NCBI GenBank assembly: GCA_005502805.1
Contig: SCMY01000016.1
Span: 1 to 64,000, forward strand
Length of the DNA stretch: 64,000 bases
Source: Rhizobiales bacterium 2SD
GTDB taxonomy: Bacteria; Pseudomonadota; Alphaproteobacteria; Rhizobiales; Beijerinckiaceae
Direction of reading: 5' to 3'
Shown here: positions 18,081-25,701 of the stretch, one piece after another
Position numbering within the stretch: position 1 is the first letter of the stretch
Layout of the letters: each line of letters opens with the position of its first letter
Translations under genes and position numbers: made by a program
Notes under the pieces: model-generated
The model's input: only the letters and a program-made list of their open reading frames with translations
What the model was told of the DNA's origin: nothing
Database searches by the model: none

Positions 18081-19024
18081 CCTTTCCGCCCGGACAGCAC
18101 GGAGAACGCCAGGAGGACCGCGCCCGGGAGCAGCGGCACGAGGAAATAGACGGCACGGAAGATGATCAGCCCGGCGATCACACCAGCCCCGGGCAATACC
18201 GCCGCCACCACGGCTTCGATGATGCCCAGCCCGCCGGGGACGTGAGCGACGAGCGAGGCGATGTTGGCCAGCACGTAGCTGGCAGCGACGTCAGGATAGG
18301 AGACGGTGCCCAGACTCGACAAGGCCTGATGCAGGCAGGCGGCGACGAGCGCGAAATTCAGAGGGCCGATAACGAACTGCGCAGCGGCCAGCCTCGGACT
18401 CGGCAATTCGATCTCCCAGGAGCCGATCCGCCATCGCCTGCGCACGAAGAAGCAGAGTGCGAGATAGGCCGCCAGAGCCATGACGAGGCCCATGGCCATG
18501 GCGAAGACCGTGCTGGCCGGCAGCCCGGTCAGCTTCACCGCAAGGTCCGAGCGTATCAGGAGCGCCAGCGCCGCGAGCGTGCCGAGGCCGATGCCGACGG
18601 TCATTCCGCAGAACAGGATCACCTTGGCGACGTCTCCGGCGCCGAGCCCCCATTTTGTATAGAAATGGTAGCGGATCGCGCCGCTGCTCAGCGCCGCCAA
18701 GCCGATATTGTGGCCGAGCGACAGGCTGGTGAACGACGCCAAGGCCGCCCGGCGATAGGAAAGAGGCTTGCCGGCGTATCGCAAAGCCAGAAAGTCGAAC
18801 AGAGTCAGGCAGGCATAGCTGCACAGGGCGAAGCCCAGCGCTGCGGCTACCCCAGCCGGAGCGGCCGAGCGCAGCAGCTCGCTGACTTCTGAATAGCTGT
18901 GACCGCGCAAGGTCCCGTAGAGCAGGTACGCCGCGAGCGCGATCGCTGCCAGCGCCAAGATCGTCCTGAAAATGGCGGACCAGCTTCGGCCGGGTCGGTC
19001 TTGCTCGGCAGCCTCAACTCTCAT
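18077..19024 (-). CDS. YbhN/lysylphosphatidylglycerol synthase-type membrane protein
   Basis: 315 residues with about eight hydrophobic segments. It is the UPF0104/LPG synthase transmembrane fold without the catalytic C-terminal domain. Visible marks are SLGHNIGLAALSSGAIRYHFY and AHVPGGLGIIEAVV. The ATG at 19024 overlaps the end of the upstream endonuclease-type gene by 11 nt, which implies translational coupling. It is likely a lipid-handling partner of the PLD protein, by analogy with ybhN. Confidence 0.8.
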   Translation of the reverse strand: MRVEAAEQDRPGRSWSAIFRTILALAAIALAAYLLYGTLRGHSYSEVSELLRSAAPAGVAAALGFALCSYACLTLFDFLALRYAGKPLSYRRAALASFTSLSLGHNIGLAALSSGAIRYHFYTKWGLGAGDVAKVILFCGMTVGIGLGTLAALALLIRSDLAVKLTGLPASTVFAMAMGLVMALAAYLALCFFVRRRWRIGSWEIELPSPRLAAAQFVIGPLNFALVAACLHQALSSLGTVSYPDVAASYVLANIASLVAHVPGGLGIIEAVVAAVLPGAGVIAGLIIFRAVYFLVPLLPGAVLLAFSVLSGRKG

Positions 19025-19820
19025 GTGAATCGACAAGACCGGTCTTGTCTCCCTCGGCCGATATGCGCAGCTGCGCAACCAGCGGCAGATGATCCGACGC
19101 GACTCTCGTCAAGGGCGAGCGCACGACCTTTGCGCTGGTGACCTCGATATCACCGGAGACGAAGATGTGGTCGATGCGCAGCATCGGCCGCCGCGACGGG
19201 AAAGTGGGCGCGGGTCTACCCTGCGTTCCCGCGAGATGGGCGTCGCTCAGCCGTGCTGCGAAGCTGCGATAAACCGTACCGCGCGGAAGGGAATTCAGGT
19301 CGCCTAGGACCGCGTAAGGCGGCCGGCAGCGTTCGAGCCAGTCGCCGCCGAGCAGGGCGACGGCCTGTGCCCGTCTCTCGCGGCGGCGCAGCCCGAAATG
19401 GGTGTTGATCACCTGCAGCCGTGCGCCGCCGATCATGGCCTCGATCCAGATGGCGCCGCGTGGCTCCGAAGGCCAGAGATTGCGTAGCCCAGGCAGAAGG
19501 CCGACCTTGACGAGGCGAGACGGATATCGCGTCAGTATCGCGTCGCCATACTGCTCCTCCGCGATCCGCAGAGCCGGATGGAAGTGGCTGGCGAAGCCAA
19601 GCTCTTCGGCGATGACGCGGGCCTGGTCGATGCCGCCGCTGCGCAGCCTGCCGACATCGATCTCCTGCAGGGCGACGATATCGGCATCACAGCCCGCGAT
19701 CACCTGCGCGATACGTTCCGGCGACAGGTGCCGATCGGTGCCGAGGCAGCGCCGGATATTGTAGGTCGCAAGGGTCACGGGCACCTGGGCCGGCGGCTGC
19801 ACGGAACGGGTCATCTGCAC
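19014..19820 (-). CDS. Endonuclease/exonuclease/phosphatase family protein (YbhP-like)
   Basis: 268 residues with the metal-dependent phosphodiesterase motifs in order: TYNIRR, ALQEIDV, NTHFGLRRRERRAQA, VLGDLNSLPRG, RIDHIFVS and SDHLPLVAQL. These are the metal-binding Asn, Glu, Asp/Asn and the catalytic His of the EEP superfamily. Together with the overlapping YbhN-like gene and the PLD gene it forms a ybhP-clsB-ybhN-like set, so a lipid or headgroup phosphodiesterase role is as likely as DNA repair. Confidence 0.85.
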   Translation of the reverse strand: MQMTRSVQPPAQVPVTLATYNIRRCLGTDRHLSPERIAQVIAGCDADIVALQEIDVGRLRSGGIDQARVIAEELGFASHFHPALRIAEEQYGDAILTRYPSRLVKVGLLPGLRNLWPSEPRGAIWIEAMIGGARLQVINTHFGLRRRERRAQAVALLGGDWLERCRPPYAVLGDLNSLPRGTVYRSFAARLSDAHLAGTQGRPAPTFPSRRPMLRIDHIFVSGDIEVTSAKVVRSPLTRVASDHLPLVAQLRISAEGDKTGLVDSHES

Positions 19821-19904
19821 TAAATGCCGGGGAGCGGACGAAGTTCACTCCGCTGAGAAGGTCACGGTCCAGGCTGCTCCCGCTGAACCGAGATCAGCCC
19901 GGTC

Positions 19905-20217
19905 TCAGTCGCGATGCAGCTTGCCGAGATTGCCCGGTAGACCGGAGAAGGGCAGATCGTCCCGGGTCATCAATTCGCCGCCGCGCACCGGCTCATCATT
20001 CTCGTTCGAAGCGGGGTTCGCAGCCAGCATCGCAGCGGCAACCTCGCCGATCTCGGCCGGCGGGGTCATCTCCTGCTGCAGATGCCATTCGACGGTGTCG
20101 CGGGTTCGGCCGGAGCGCCGAGCGCTCGGCCACCCAATCCTGCTCTGGAAAATGCTTGGCCATGTCGAGCGCAATCTCCTGGCCGGTTCCGATGGGTTCC
20201 CTGTGTCTCGTTGTCAT
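19905..20217 (-). pseudogene. Small conserved gene with an apparent frameshift
   Basis: The ATG at 20217 has a perfect AGGAGGTGAAGTC leader and starts MTTRHREPIGTGQEIALDMA, then KHFPEQDW. From about 20135 downward that frame turns into an unlikely Arg/Ala-rich tail. Another frame continues naturally with TVEWHLQQEMTPPAEIGEV and ends at 19905. One base lost or gained near 20110-20140 would join them into a protein of about 100 residues. Either the gene is broken or the sequence has an error here. Confidence 0.5.
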
Positions 20218-20238
20218 GACTTCACCTCCTATGAGGCC

Positions 20239-20263
20239 AACCCATCCCATGAGCCCGGGTTCC
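20239..20263 (-). promoter_or_regulatory. Candidate sigma-EcfG promoter
   Basis: Minus-strand GGAACC, 16-nt spacer, GTT, ending 22 nt upstream of the ATG at 20217. Good match to the general stress sigma consensus. Confidence 0.6.
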
Positions 20264-20326
20264 CGCGGCCGGCCGGTGACCCTTTCCGCGTCTGGCGCGT
20301 TGCAAGACGGAGCGACGGAGCAGGTC

Positions 20327-20950
20327 ATGCCATCACGCGATCACGCGGCCGAGCCAGTTTTGCCGGAGGTGTCGAGCCTAGCCGGGTTGAACGCCATCAT
20401 TGCGGGCTCGGCGCCGCTCGTTCCAGGAGCGACCCAGGCGGTGCTCGGAGAAGGCCCCCAGGGAGCGGCGATCGCCTTCGTCGGCGAGCAAGCCGGGCGA
20501 TCAGGAAGATAGGCAGGGCCGCCCTTCGTCGGCCCGGCAGGTCGTCTGCTCGACCGGGCCCTGGGCGAGGCCGGTATCGACCGGGGCGAAAGCTACCTCA
20601 CCAATGCCGTGAAGCATTTCAAGTTCGTCGAGCGCGGCAAGCGGCGCATCCATCAGCGGCCGACGACCGGAGAGGTCAGGCATTATCGCTGGTGGCTCGA
20701 CAAGGAGCTGGAATTCGTCGCCCCGCGCATCACCGTCGCGCTCGGGGCGATCGCGGTCCTGGCGCTGGCGGGCAAGGCCTTGCCGATCTCGCGCAATCGC
20801 GGGGAGGTGCAGTTCCAGGGGCGCCGCGGCTTCATTACGGTGCATCCGTCCTCGATCCTGCGCCAGCCCGATGATGCCGCCCGCACCGAGGCCTATGAGG
20901 CGTTCGTCGCCGATCTGCGTCAGATCCGGCGCATGTCGCGGACGCCGTAG
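20327..20950 (+). pseudogene. UdgX-type uracil-DNA glycosylase with two compensating frameshifts
   Basis: The ATG at 20327 follows GGAG. Residues up to IAFVGEQ are in one frame. The active-site run PGDQEDRQGRP is in the next frame. From 20525 (FVGPAGRLLDRALGEAG) the first frame returns and runs to 20950. An extra base near 20490 and a missing base near 20524 explain this. The joined protein is about 207 residues with the UdgX hallmarks GEQPGDQED, TNAVKHFKF, KRRIH and HPSSILR. UdgX uses the His of KRRIH to bond covalently to uracil sites in DNA. The reconstructed protein has no cysteine at all, although UdgX normally holds a [4Fe-4S] cluster. Confidence 0.75.
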
Positions 20951-20966
20951 ACCAGACGAGACTGGG

Positions 20967-20991
20967 GGAACTTCCCGGAGCAGGGGCGGTT
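20967..20991 (+). promoter_or_regulatory. Candidate sigma-EcfG promoter
   Basis: Plus-strand GGAACT, 16-nt spacer, GTT, 35 nt upstream of the ATG at 21026. Fits the general stress consensus. Confidence 0.55.
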
Positions 20992-21025
20992 GATCCGGCA
21001 CTCGAGCTTTGCAGCGAGGGCACCG

Positions 21026-21439
21026 ATGAATCGATCGCTCTGGTCCCGATATGGCTTCGCTTGGGTGACCGGCGGCTTCTTCCTGGTCAGCCTGGCGGGG
21101 CACTGGCTGTTCGGCTGGCTCGCCTATGTCCAGGAGCAGCAAAGCCATCAGCAGCCGGTGGAGCTCTACGGCTATCTCATCCTGATGATGCGCGATACGC
21201 TGGAGAACTGGCAGTCGGAGTTTCTGCAGCTGCTCTGGCAGGTGGCCGGCCTGGCACTACTCCTCTATGTCGGCTCGCCGCAGTCGAAAGAGGGTGATGA
21301 TCGGATCGAAGCCAAGCTCGACGCCATCCTGCGCGCGGTCGATCGCGAGGAGGCCGACAGGCTGATCAGCGAGATCGACCGCGACTATGCCGGCCGCCAT
21401 ACCGACCACCGCTATGTGCGGGAGCATCAGAAAACCTGA
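21026..21439 (+). CDS. DUF6766-type membrane protein
   Basis: 137 residues. Two hydrophobic segments (WVTGGFFLVSLAGHWLFGWL and LWQVAGLALLLYVG) flank SHQQPVELYGYLILMMRDTL and a Trp-rich ENWQSEFLQ stretch. A charged C-terminal helix (EAKLDAILRAVDREEADRLI) follows. The pattern matches DUF6766, widespread in soil bacteria and of unknown role. The ATG at 21026 has GAGGG 5 nt upstream. A candidate EcfG promoter lies just upstream. Confidence 0.72.
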   Translation: MNRSLWSRYGFAWVTGGFFLVSLAGHWLFGWLAYVQEQQSHQQPVELYGYLILMMRDTLENWQSEFLQLLWQVAGLALLLYVGSPQSKEGDDRIEAKLDAILRAVDREEADRLISEIDRDYAGRHTDHRYVREHQKT

Positions 21440-21494
21440 CGGCCGGCCAGGGAGCAACGACGCTCGGCCCAGCCGCCGTCCAGCCCGGTGCGGG

Positions 21495-21923
21495 TCAGGC
21501 TACAGCCTCATGAGTCGGCGTCACCACGCCCGACAGCGCGATACCGGCGATCTCCGGGCTATCCTTCAACGCCTGGTCGGCCAGGGAGATGACGCCGACG
21601 AGGCGCTTGTCCCGGTTGACCACCGGCAGACGCCTGACCTGGATGTCGGCCAGGTTCTGCACGACATGGTCCATGTCCTCGTCCTCGAAGCAGTACTTGA
21701 TCTCGCGCGTCATGATCTCGCGCACCATCGTGTCGTGACCTCGCCCTTCCGCGACGGCCCGGACCGCGATGTCGCGGTCGGTGATCGTGCCGACGAGGCG
21801 ATCATCATCGCCCACCGGCATGAAGCCGATATCCTCCATCGCCATGCGGCGGGCGATCTGCTGCAAGGTCTCGTTCGGCCGGGCGATGCTGGCGCCACGG
21901 GTCATCGCGTCGGAGACTTTCAT
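21495..21923 (-). CDS. CBS-pair domain protein
   Basis: 142 residues consisting of two CBS motifs only. The first is around VSDAMTRGASIARPNETLQQ and DIGFMPVGDDDRLVGTITDR; the second around VREIMTREIKYCFEDEDMDH and RRLPVVNRDKRLVGVISLAD. CBS pairs bind adenine nucleotides and act as energy or redox sensors. No catalytic domain is attached, so it should act by partner binding. It stands alone on the minus strand. Confidence 0.88.
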   Translation of the reverse strand: MKVSDAMTRGASIARPNETLQQIARRMAMEDIGFMPVGDDDRLVGTITDRDIAVRAVAEGRGHDTMVREIMTREIKYCFEDEDMDHVVQNLADIQVRRLPVVNRDKRLVGVISLADQALKDSPEIAGIALSGVVTPTHEAVA

Positions 21924-21986
21924 TGTCCTATCCTTTCGTCGTCGGGAATTTCACCGGCGTTTTTCCACGCCGACCTGATCCGCAAA

Positions 21987-22223
21987 CTAGCTGCTCTCCT
22001 CCGACCAGCGCTGCTTGGCGTCATCTGCTGTAAGGAGAAGCTTGACGGTCTCGTTCTCGATCCCGGCGATGAAGCCGATGTCGAGGAAGTGATGGGCTCC
22101 GCCAGAGGCCGGATCGTTCTTCTTCAGCTTGAGCAGCTGACCGACCAGAGCGTCGACGGTACCGACATAGCCTCCGTCGGAACCGACAACCTTGAGGCCC
22201 TCATGGATATCCTGCATGTGCAT
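21987..22223 (-). CDS. DUF2171 (PRC-barrel-like) small protein
   Basis: 78 residues. The core IHEGLKVVGSDGGYVGTVD then FLDIGFIAGIENETVKLLLT is the PRC-barrel-like fold of DUF2171 proteins. The ATG at 22223 is preceded by GGAG at 10 nt. An ATG at 22247 in the same frame lacks a ribosome site. Usually stress associated and of unknown function. A candidate EcfG promoter lies 41 nt upstream. Confidence 0.7.
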   Translation of the reverse strand: MHMQDIHEGLKVVGSDGGYVGTVDALVGQLLKLKKNDPASGGAHHFLDIGFIAGIENETVKLLLTADDAKQRWSEESS

Positions 22224-22263
22224 CCTGGCGTGACTCCGCTGTTTCATGATGGCTTGCGAAGGC

Positions 22264-22289
22264 AACGGAAGGCGCCGAACGAGGGTTCC
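22264..22289 (-). promoter_or_regulatory. Candidate sigma-EcfG promoter
   Basis: Minus-strand GGAACC, 17-nt spacer, GTT, 41 nt upstream of the DUF2171 start. Confidence 0.5.
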
Positions 22290-22355
22290 ACCGGCGCGTC
22301 GACGGGTCGCCATTGGTACGTCGCCGTACCGTCGCCGCGGACATCGCGACGAAAT

Positions 22356-22388
22356 GAGCCCGGCGCCTCTCGGGAAGGCGCCGGGCTC
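22356..22388 (-). terminator. Hairpin terminator
   Basis: A perfect 12-bp stem (GAGCCCGGCGCC / GGCGCCGGGCTC) with a 9-nt loop lies 100 nt downstream of the leftward operon that ends at 22488. The T tract is weak. Confidence 0.6.
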
Positions 22389-22487
22389 TGATGGAGAACC
22401 TTGCACGGACCTGGTTTCAACCCGCCAGCCGGCGGATGGTTTCGGTACGCTGCCGAACCGAACGCATCCGACGGGAGTCGAACGGCG

Positions 22488-22766
22488 CTAGCTGACCGCG
22501 AGCTCGCACACGAAGCGCTGACGCGATGCCCGACTGTCGAGATGCGCATGCAGGACGAGCCAGGCCCGATAGTCGGCTGGATGGACGGTCACGATCTCGA
22601 TCGCGCCCCCTTCCCGTAGCAGCGCCTCGACCGCGCGCATGGCTTGGCCGCGCCAACGGTCATAATCACATCCATCATCGGGGCCCGCGATGCAGATTTC
22701 GGCAAAGCCGGCGCGATCGTACCAAGGCACGACAGTCAGATGGCCACCGCCTTCAAGCTTGGGCAC
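22488..22766 (-). CDS. Small protein, unknown function
   Basis: 92 residues from a GTG at 22766 that has AAGGAG 8 nt upstream. It begins PKLEGGGHLTVVPWYDRAGF and continues with DYDRWRGQAMRAVEALLREG and IVTVHPADYRAWLVLHAH. Soluble alpha-beta composition, no recognised domain. It starts inside the 3' end of the Crp-like gene (14-nt overlap), so the two are translationally coupled. Confidence 0.6.
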   Translation of the reverse strand: MPKLEGGGHLTVVPWYDRAGFAEICIAGPDDGCDYDRWRGQAMRAVEALLREGGAIEIVTVHPADYRAWLVLHAHLDSRASRQRFVCELAVS

Positions 22767-23469
22767 GAGCTGTCTCCTTTCGAACGGCATTGACCGGATG
22801 TCCGGGCGAAACGGCGTCGCATCGCCCGGTCGCGTGCAGCTTGTCGCGATCCAAGATCTGCAGGCGCCCGCGCCGGGAGCGAATGATGCGTTCGCCTTCG
22901 AGCACATGCAGTGCCACGGTCACGCCCGAGCGGCGCACGCCCAGCAGTTCGGCCAGTTCGCGATGGGTGATCGCGAGATCGTCCCGCTGCACCGCCTCGC
23001 GATAGAGGGCGATCCAGCGGGCGACCCGCTGTTCGATCATCAGCGCCGCCTGCAGCGCTGCCTCCGCCAGGAAGCCGGCCGTCGAGCGGAAGGCATAGCC
23101 CAGCAGTCTTTCATGCAGCGAAGGGTCCGCCTTGGACGCGCGAAAGACCGCATCGGCCGGCACGCGGATCGCCGATCCCCCGCTGAGGACCTGAGCGATG
23201 ATCGCGGGAAAGCCTGGCAGGAGCAGCCGGTGGATGCCGACGATATCGCCCTCGCCAGCAAGTCCGATCTGGAAGCGGGCCTGTTCCCGGACCATGCTCA
23301 AGGCGACGACGGCATCGAGCGGAAAGAAGATGTCGCCTGCGTTCAACGTGACCCCGGGCACGAGTTTCACCCGTGCCCCGCTGCTGAACAAATGACTGTC
23401 TGTCGACTGGAAATGCTCCGCCGAGGACTGGCGGTGAGCGGTCTCTCCCCCCAACAAGACGGCGTCCAT
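22753..23469 (-). CDS. Crp/Fnr-family transcriptional regulator
   Basis: 238 residues. The sensor barrel has GVTLNAGDIFFPLDAVVALS and LAGEGDIVGIHRL. The C-terminal winged helix has ITHRELAELLGVRRSGVTVA. The recognition helix RRSGVTVALHVLE is unlike FixK, so a different operator is expected. It resembles the divergent HTH_Crp regulators common in rhizobia. The ATG at 23469 has GGAGG 6 nt upstream, which shortens the frame from 23523. Confidence 0.82.
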   Translation of the reverse strand: MDAVLLGGETAHRQSSAEHFQSTDSHLFSSGARVKLVPGVTLNAGDIFFPLDAVVALSMVREQARFQIGLAGEGDIVGIHRLLLPGFPAIIAQVLSGGSAIRVPADAVFRASKADPSLHERLLGYAFRSTAGFLAEAALQAALMIEQRVARWIALYREAVQRDDLAITHRELAELLGVRRSGVTVALHVLEGERIIRSRRGRLQILDRDKLHATGRCDAVSPGHPVNAVRKETARAQA

Positions 23470-23513
23470 GAACGGCCTCCATGTTGGTAGCACCAGTTGA
23501 GCGCAGCAAGGAC

Positions 23514-23545
23514 GGCCCGGCACTAACTTAAGTTAACGCCGGGCC
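23514..23545. promoter_or_regulatory. Nested inverted repeats upstream of Crp-like gene
   Basis: An 8-bp stem GGCCCGGC/GCCGGGCC encloses 16 nt that hold the palindrome TAACTTAAGTTA (23524-23535). It lies 45 nt upstream of the Crp-like start and 48 nt downstream of the KGG-repeat gene. It could be that gene's terminator, or an autoregulatory operator. Confidence 0.4.
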
Positions 23546-23593
23546 GGATTTCTTGATCCCGCGCTGATGCACGCGATGGATCATGTCGAACCG

Positions 23594-23887
23594 TCAGTGC
23601 TGGCCGCCCTTGCGGCCTGCCTCGGCAGCGCGCTCGCGATCATTGGCGAAGTTTCCGCCGCCGCCGCGATGCCCGTTCCCCTGCTGGCCGCGACCGGAAT
23701 CGCTGGCGGCCTGCTGCTGGTGGCCATCGCCGCGGCTTTCGCCGCCCTTGCGTCCCGCTTCCGCGGCCAGCTCGCGATCCTGCGAGAAGCTGCGCTTCTC
23801 GTCCGGCACGCTGGCGCCGCCTTTGGCGGCGATGTCGCGCTGCTTGCTCTCGTCCATGGAGGCGAAGCGTCGATTGCTGTTTGCCAT
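23594..23887 (-). CDS. Stress-induced KGG-repeat protein (YciG-like)
   Basis: 97 residues, hydrophilic. KGG-type repeats are visible: KQRDIAAKGGASVPDEKRSF, then RELAAEAGRKGGESRG, then RERAAEAGRKGGQH at the C-terminus. This family (YciG, con-10) is induced by stress and is intrinsically disordered. The ATG at 23887 follows GGAG. Plus-strand open frames over the same DNA have unlikely compositions. Confidence 0.78.
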   Translation of the reverse strand: MANSNRRFASMDESKQRDIAAKGGASVPDEKRSFSQDRELAAEAGRKGGESRGDGHQQQAASDSGRGQQGNGHRGGGGNFANDRERAAEAGRKGGQH

Positions 23888-24124
23888 AGTGTCTCTCCAT
23901 ATGGCCGCGCGCGGCAGGAGCCGCTGACAGCCTTTGCTTGGTGGAGGAAATGGCCGCGGCGAGTTCGTCGCGGTCATCGAGTCAACCGCTCTGTCCGCAC
24001 GACGTTTCGTCCATGTGCGGCTCCGCACAGAGGCGTGGTCGTATCGCCGCAGCCGCGAACGTGACGCCATCGCGATCGTTAGGTTCGAAGACGGCCACAG
24101 CCAGGGAGACACATCCGATGGCTA

Positions 24125-24673
24125 TTGACGTCCTCCGTCCTACCATCTCATGGCGTCACGCTGGACACGGCGAACCCCCGCGACGCGTTCGGCTCTGACG
24201 TGGAGCATGACCTTGCCGATCACGGCTTCCTCACCGCGAAGGTCGACGACCTGATCGAATGGGCTCGCACCGGCTCGCTGATGTGGATGCAGTTCGGCCT
24301 TGCCTGCTGCGCGATCGAAATGATGCAGATGGCGATGCCGCGCTACGACGCCGAGCGCCTGGGCTTCGCGCCGCGCGCCTCGCCACGCCAGTCCGATGTC
24401 ATGATCGTCGCCGGAACGGTCTGCAACAAGATGGCTCCCGCCTTGCGCAAGGTCTATGACCAGATGGCCGAGCCGCGTTATGTCATTTCGATGGGCTCCT
24501 GCGCCAATGGCGGCGGCTACTACCATTACAGCTATTCCGTCGTGCGCGGCTGCGATCAGATCATCCCGGTGGACATCTATGTTCCCGGCTGCCCACCGAC
24601 CGCGGAAGCGCTGCTCTACGGCGTGTTCCTCCTGCAGAAGAAGATCCGCCGTACCGGCACGATCGAGCGGTAA
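24125..24673 (+). CDS. nuoB: NuoB-like NADH dehydrogenase subunit B, stand-alone
   Basis: 182 residues. All four ligands of the N2 [4Fe-4S] cluster are present: the tandem Cys61-Cys62 in LACCAIEM, Cys126 in MGSCANGG and Cys156 in VPGCPPTAE. GTVCNKMAP carries Cys100 where Thr is usual. No other nuo gene is near, although complex I genes are normally in one operon. The start is uncertain: TTG at 24125 is in frame but has no close ribosome site. The ATG at 24118 has GGGAG upstream but is in another frame, so a small N-terminal frameshift is possible. Confidence 0.8.
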   Translation: MTSSVLPSHGVTLDTANPRDAFGSDVEHDLADHGFLTAKVDDLIEWARTGSLMWMQFGLACCAIEMMQMAMPRYDAERLGFAPRASPRQSDVMIVAGTVCNKMAPALRKVYDQMAEPRYVISMGSCANGGGYYHYSYSVVRGCDQIIPVDIYVPGCPPTAEALLYGVFLLQKKIRRTGTIER

Positions 24674-24695
24674 GCGAGCCTTACCTGCGTGGCCG

Positions 24696-25163
24696 TTACA
24701 TCCGCTGCAGGATCGCCTGCATCTGGGCGATTTCCTTCTGCTGCGATTCGACGATGCCGCGGCAGAGCGCGACGATCTCGGGACCGGTGATCGAGGCCTG
24801 CTCGCACATCAGGATCGCGCCGGAATGATGCGGGATCATCGCGCGCAGGAATTCGGCGTTGCCGATACCGGCCTGTGTCCGCATCGCAGCGAAGCTCATC
24901 AGGAAGATCGCGGCGGCGCCGGTGCAGATTGCGAGATTGATCCGGGGGGACGGAAACATCCATCGCATCGAGACCAGCATGACGACGGCCATTGGCGCGA
25001 CCATCATCAGTGTCATGTAGACGTTGTTGAGGTTGAGATGGAAATGCGCCAGCGTCGCGATCATCGTGTACATGACCAAGTACATCACGACGAAATCGAC
25101 CGCGAGCTCGAAACCCAACCGACCATAGCTGCCGGACGCAGCGTGCTCGTTTTCGTGGTCCAT
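24696..25163 (-). CDS. DUF305 membrane protein
   Basis: 155 residues. Three hydrophobic segments lie in the first 95 residues (FVVMYLVMYTMIATLAHFHL, VYMTLMMVAPMAVVMLVSM, LAICTGAAAIFLMSF). The C-terminal DUF305-like helical bundle then carries RAMIPHHSGAILMCEQ, with the paired His typical of the family. DUF305 proteins are ferritin-like and often linked to copper handling; a metal role here is inference. It stands alone, convergent with the nuoB-like gene. Confidence 0.78.
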   Translation of the reverse strand: MDHENEHAASGSYGRLGFELAVDFVVMYLVMYTMIATLAHFHLNLNNVYMTLMMVAPMAVVMLVSMRWMFPSPRINLAICTGAAAIFLMSFAAMRTQAGIGNAEFLRAMIPHHSGAILMCEQASITGPEIVALCRGIVESQQKEIAQMQAILQRM

Positions 25164-25323
25164 GGCCTGCCTCCACCGCCGACGGCTGATGGGGAGAGAA
25201 CCGTGGGCGGCGAAAGCGGGTTCCTCGCTGCAACAATCTGTAACATGAGCCTCGATGCAGAGAGCGCCGAGGACGACCGACAGCTAAGCCGGGATAGGAT
25301 TGAGCAAGTCGTCGCCACGCCGG

Positions 25324-25701
25324 CTATTTGCGCGAATATGTGACCGCTTCGATCTTGTTTCCGTCCGGGTCGAGCACGAAGGCTCCGTAGTAGTGGTCAT
25401 CGTACTGCGGGCGCAGGCCCGGAGGCCCGGCATTGCGCCCGCCATGCGCCAGCGCGATTTCGTAGAACTGATCGACCATCGCCCGACGTCCCGCCGCAAA
25501 GGCGATGTGAACGCCGTTCCCCGGGCTCGCCGGCTCACCGTCGACGGGCGTCTCGATGCTGAAGAGGAAAGAGCCCACGCCATAGTCGGCCGATCTGGCC
25601 GAACCGTTGAGCAGGCGCATACCCAAGACCGGCATGACGGCGTCGTAGAAGGCTCGCGCGCGGGCCACGTCGTTCGTGCCGACGGAAACATGGTGGATCA
25701 T
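25324..25701 (-). CDS. VOC/glyoxalase-family protein
   Basis: 125 residues, one VOC module: MIHHVSVGTNDVARARAFYD, then GVHIAFAAGRRAMVDQFYE, then GAFVLDPDGNKIEAVTYS. Metal ligands expected in the family (His near the start, His in VHIAF, Glu in KIEAV) are present. The substrate is unknown. Its ATG overlaps the stop of the CinA-like gene as ATGA, so it is the last of three coupled genes. Confidence 0.82.
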   Translation of the reverse strand: MIHHVSVGTNDVARARAFYDAVMPVLGMRLLNGSARSADYGVGSFLFSIETPVDGEPASPGNGVHIAFAAGRRAMVDQFYEIALAHGGRNAGPPGLRPQYDDHYYGAFVLDPDGNKIEAVTYSRK

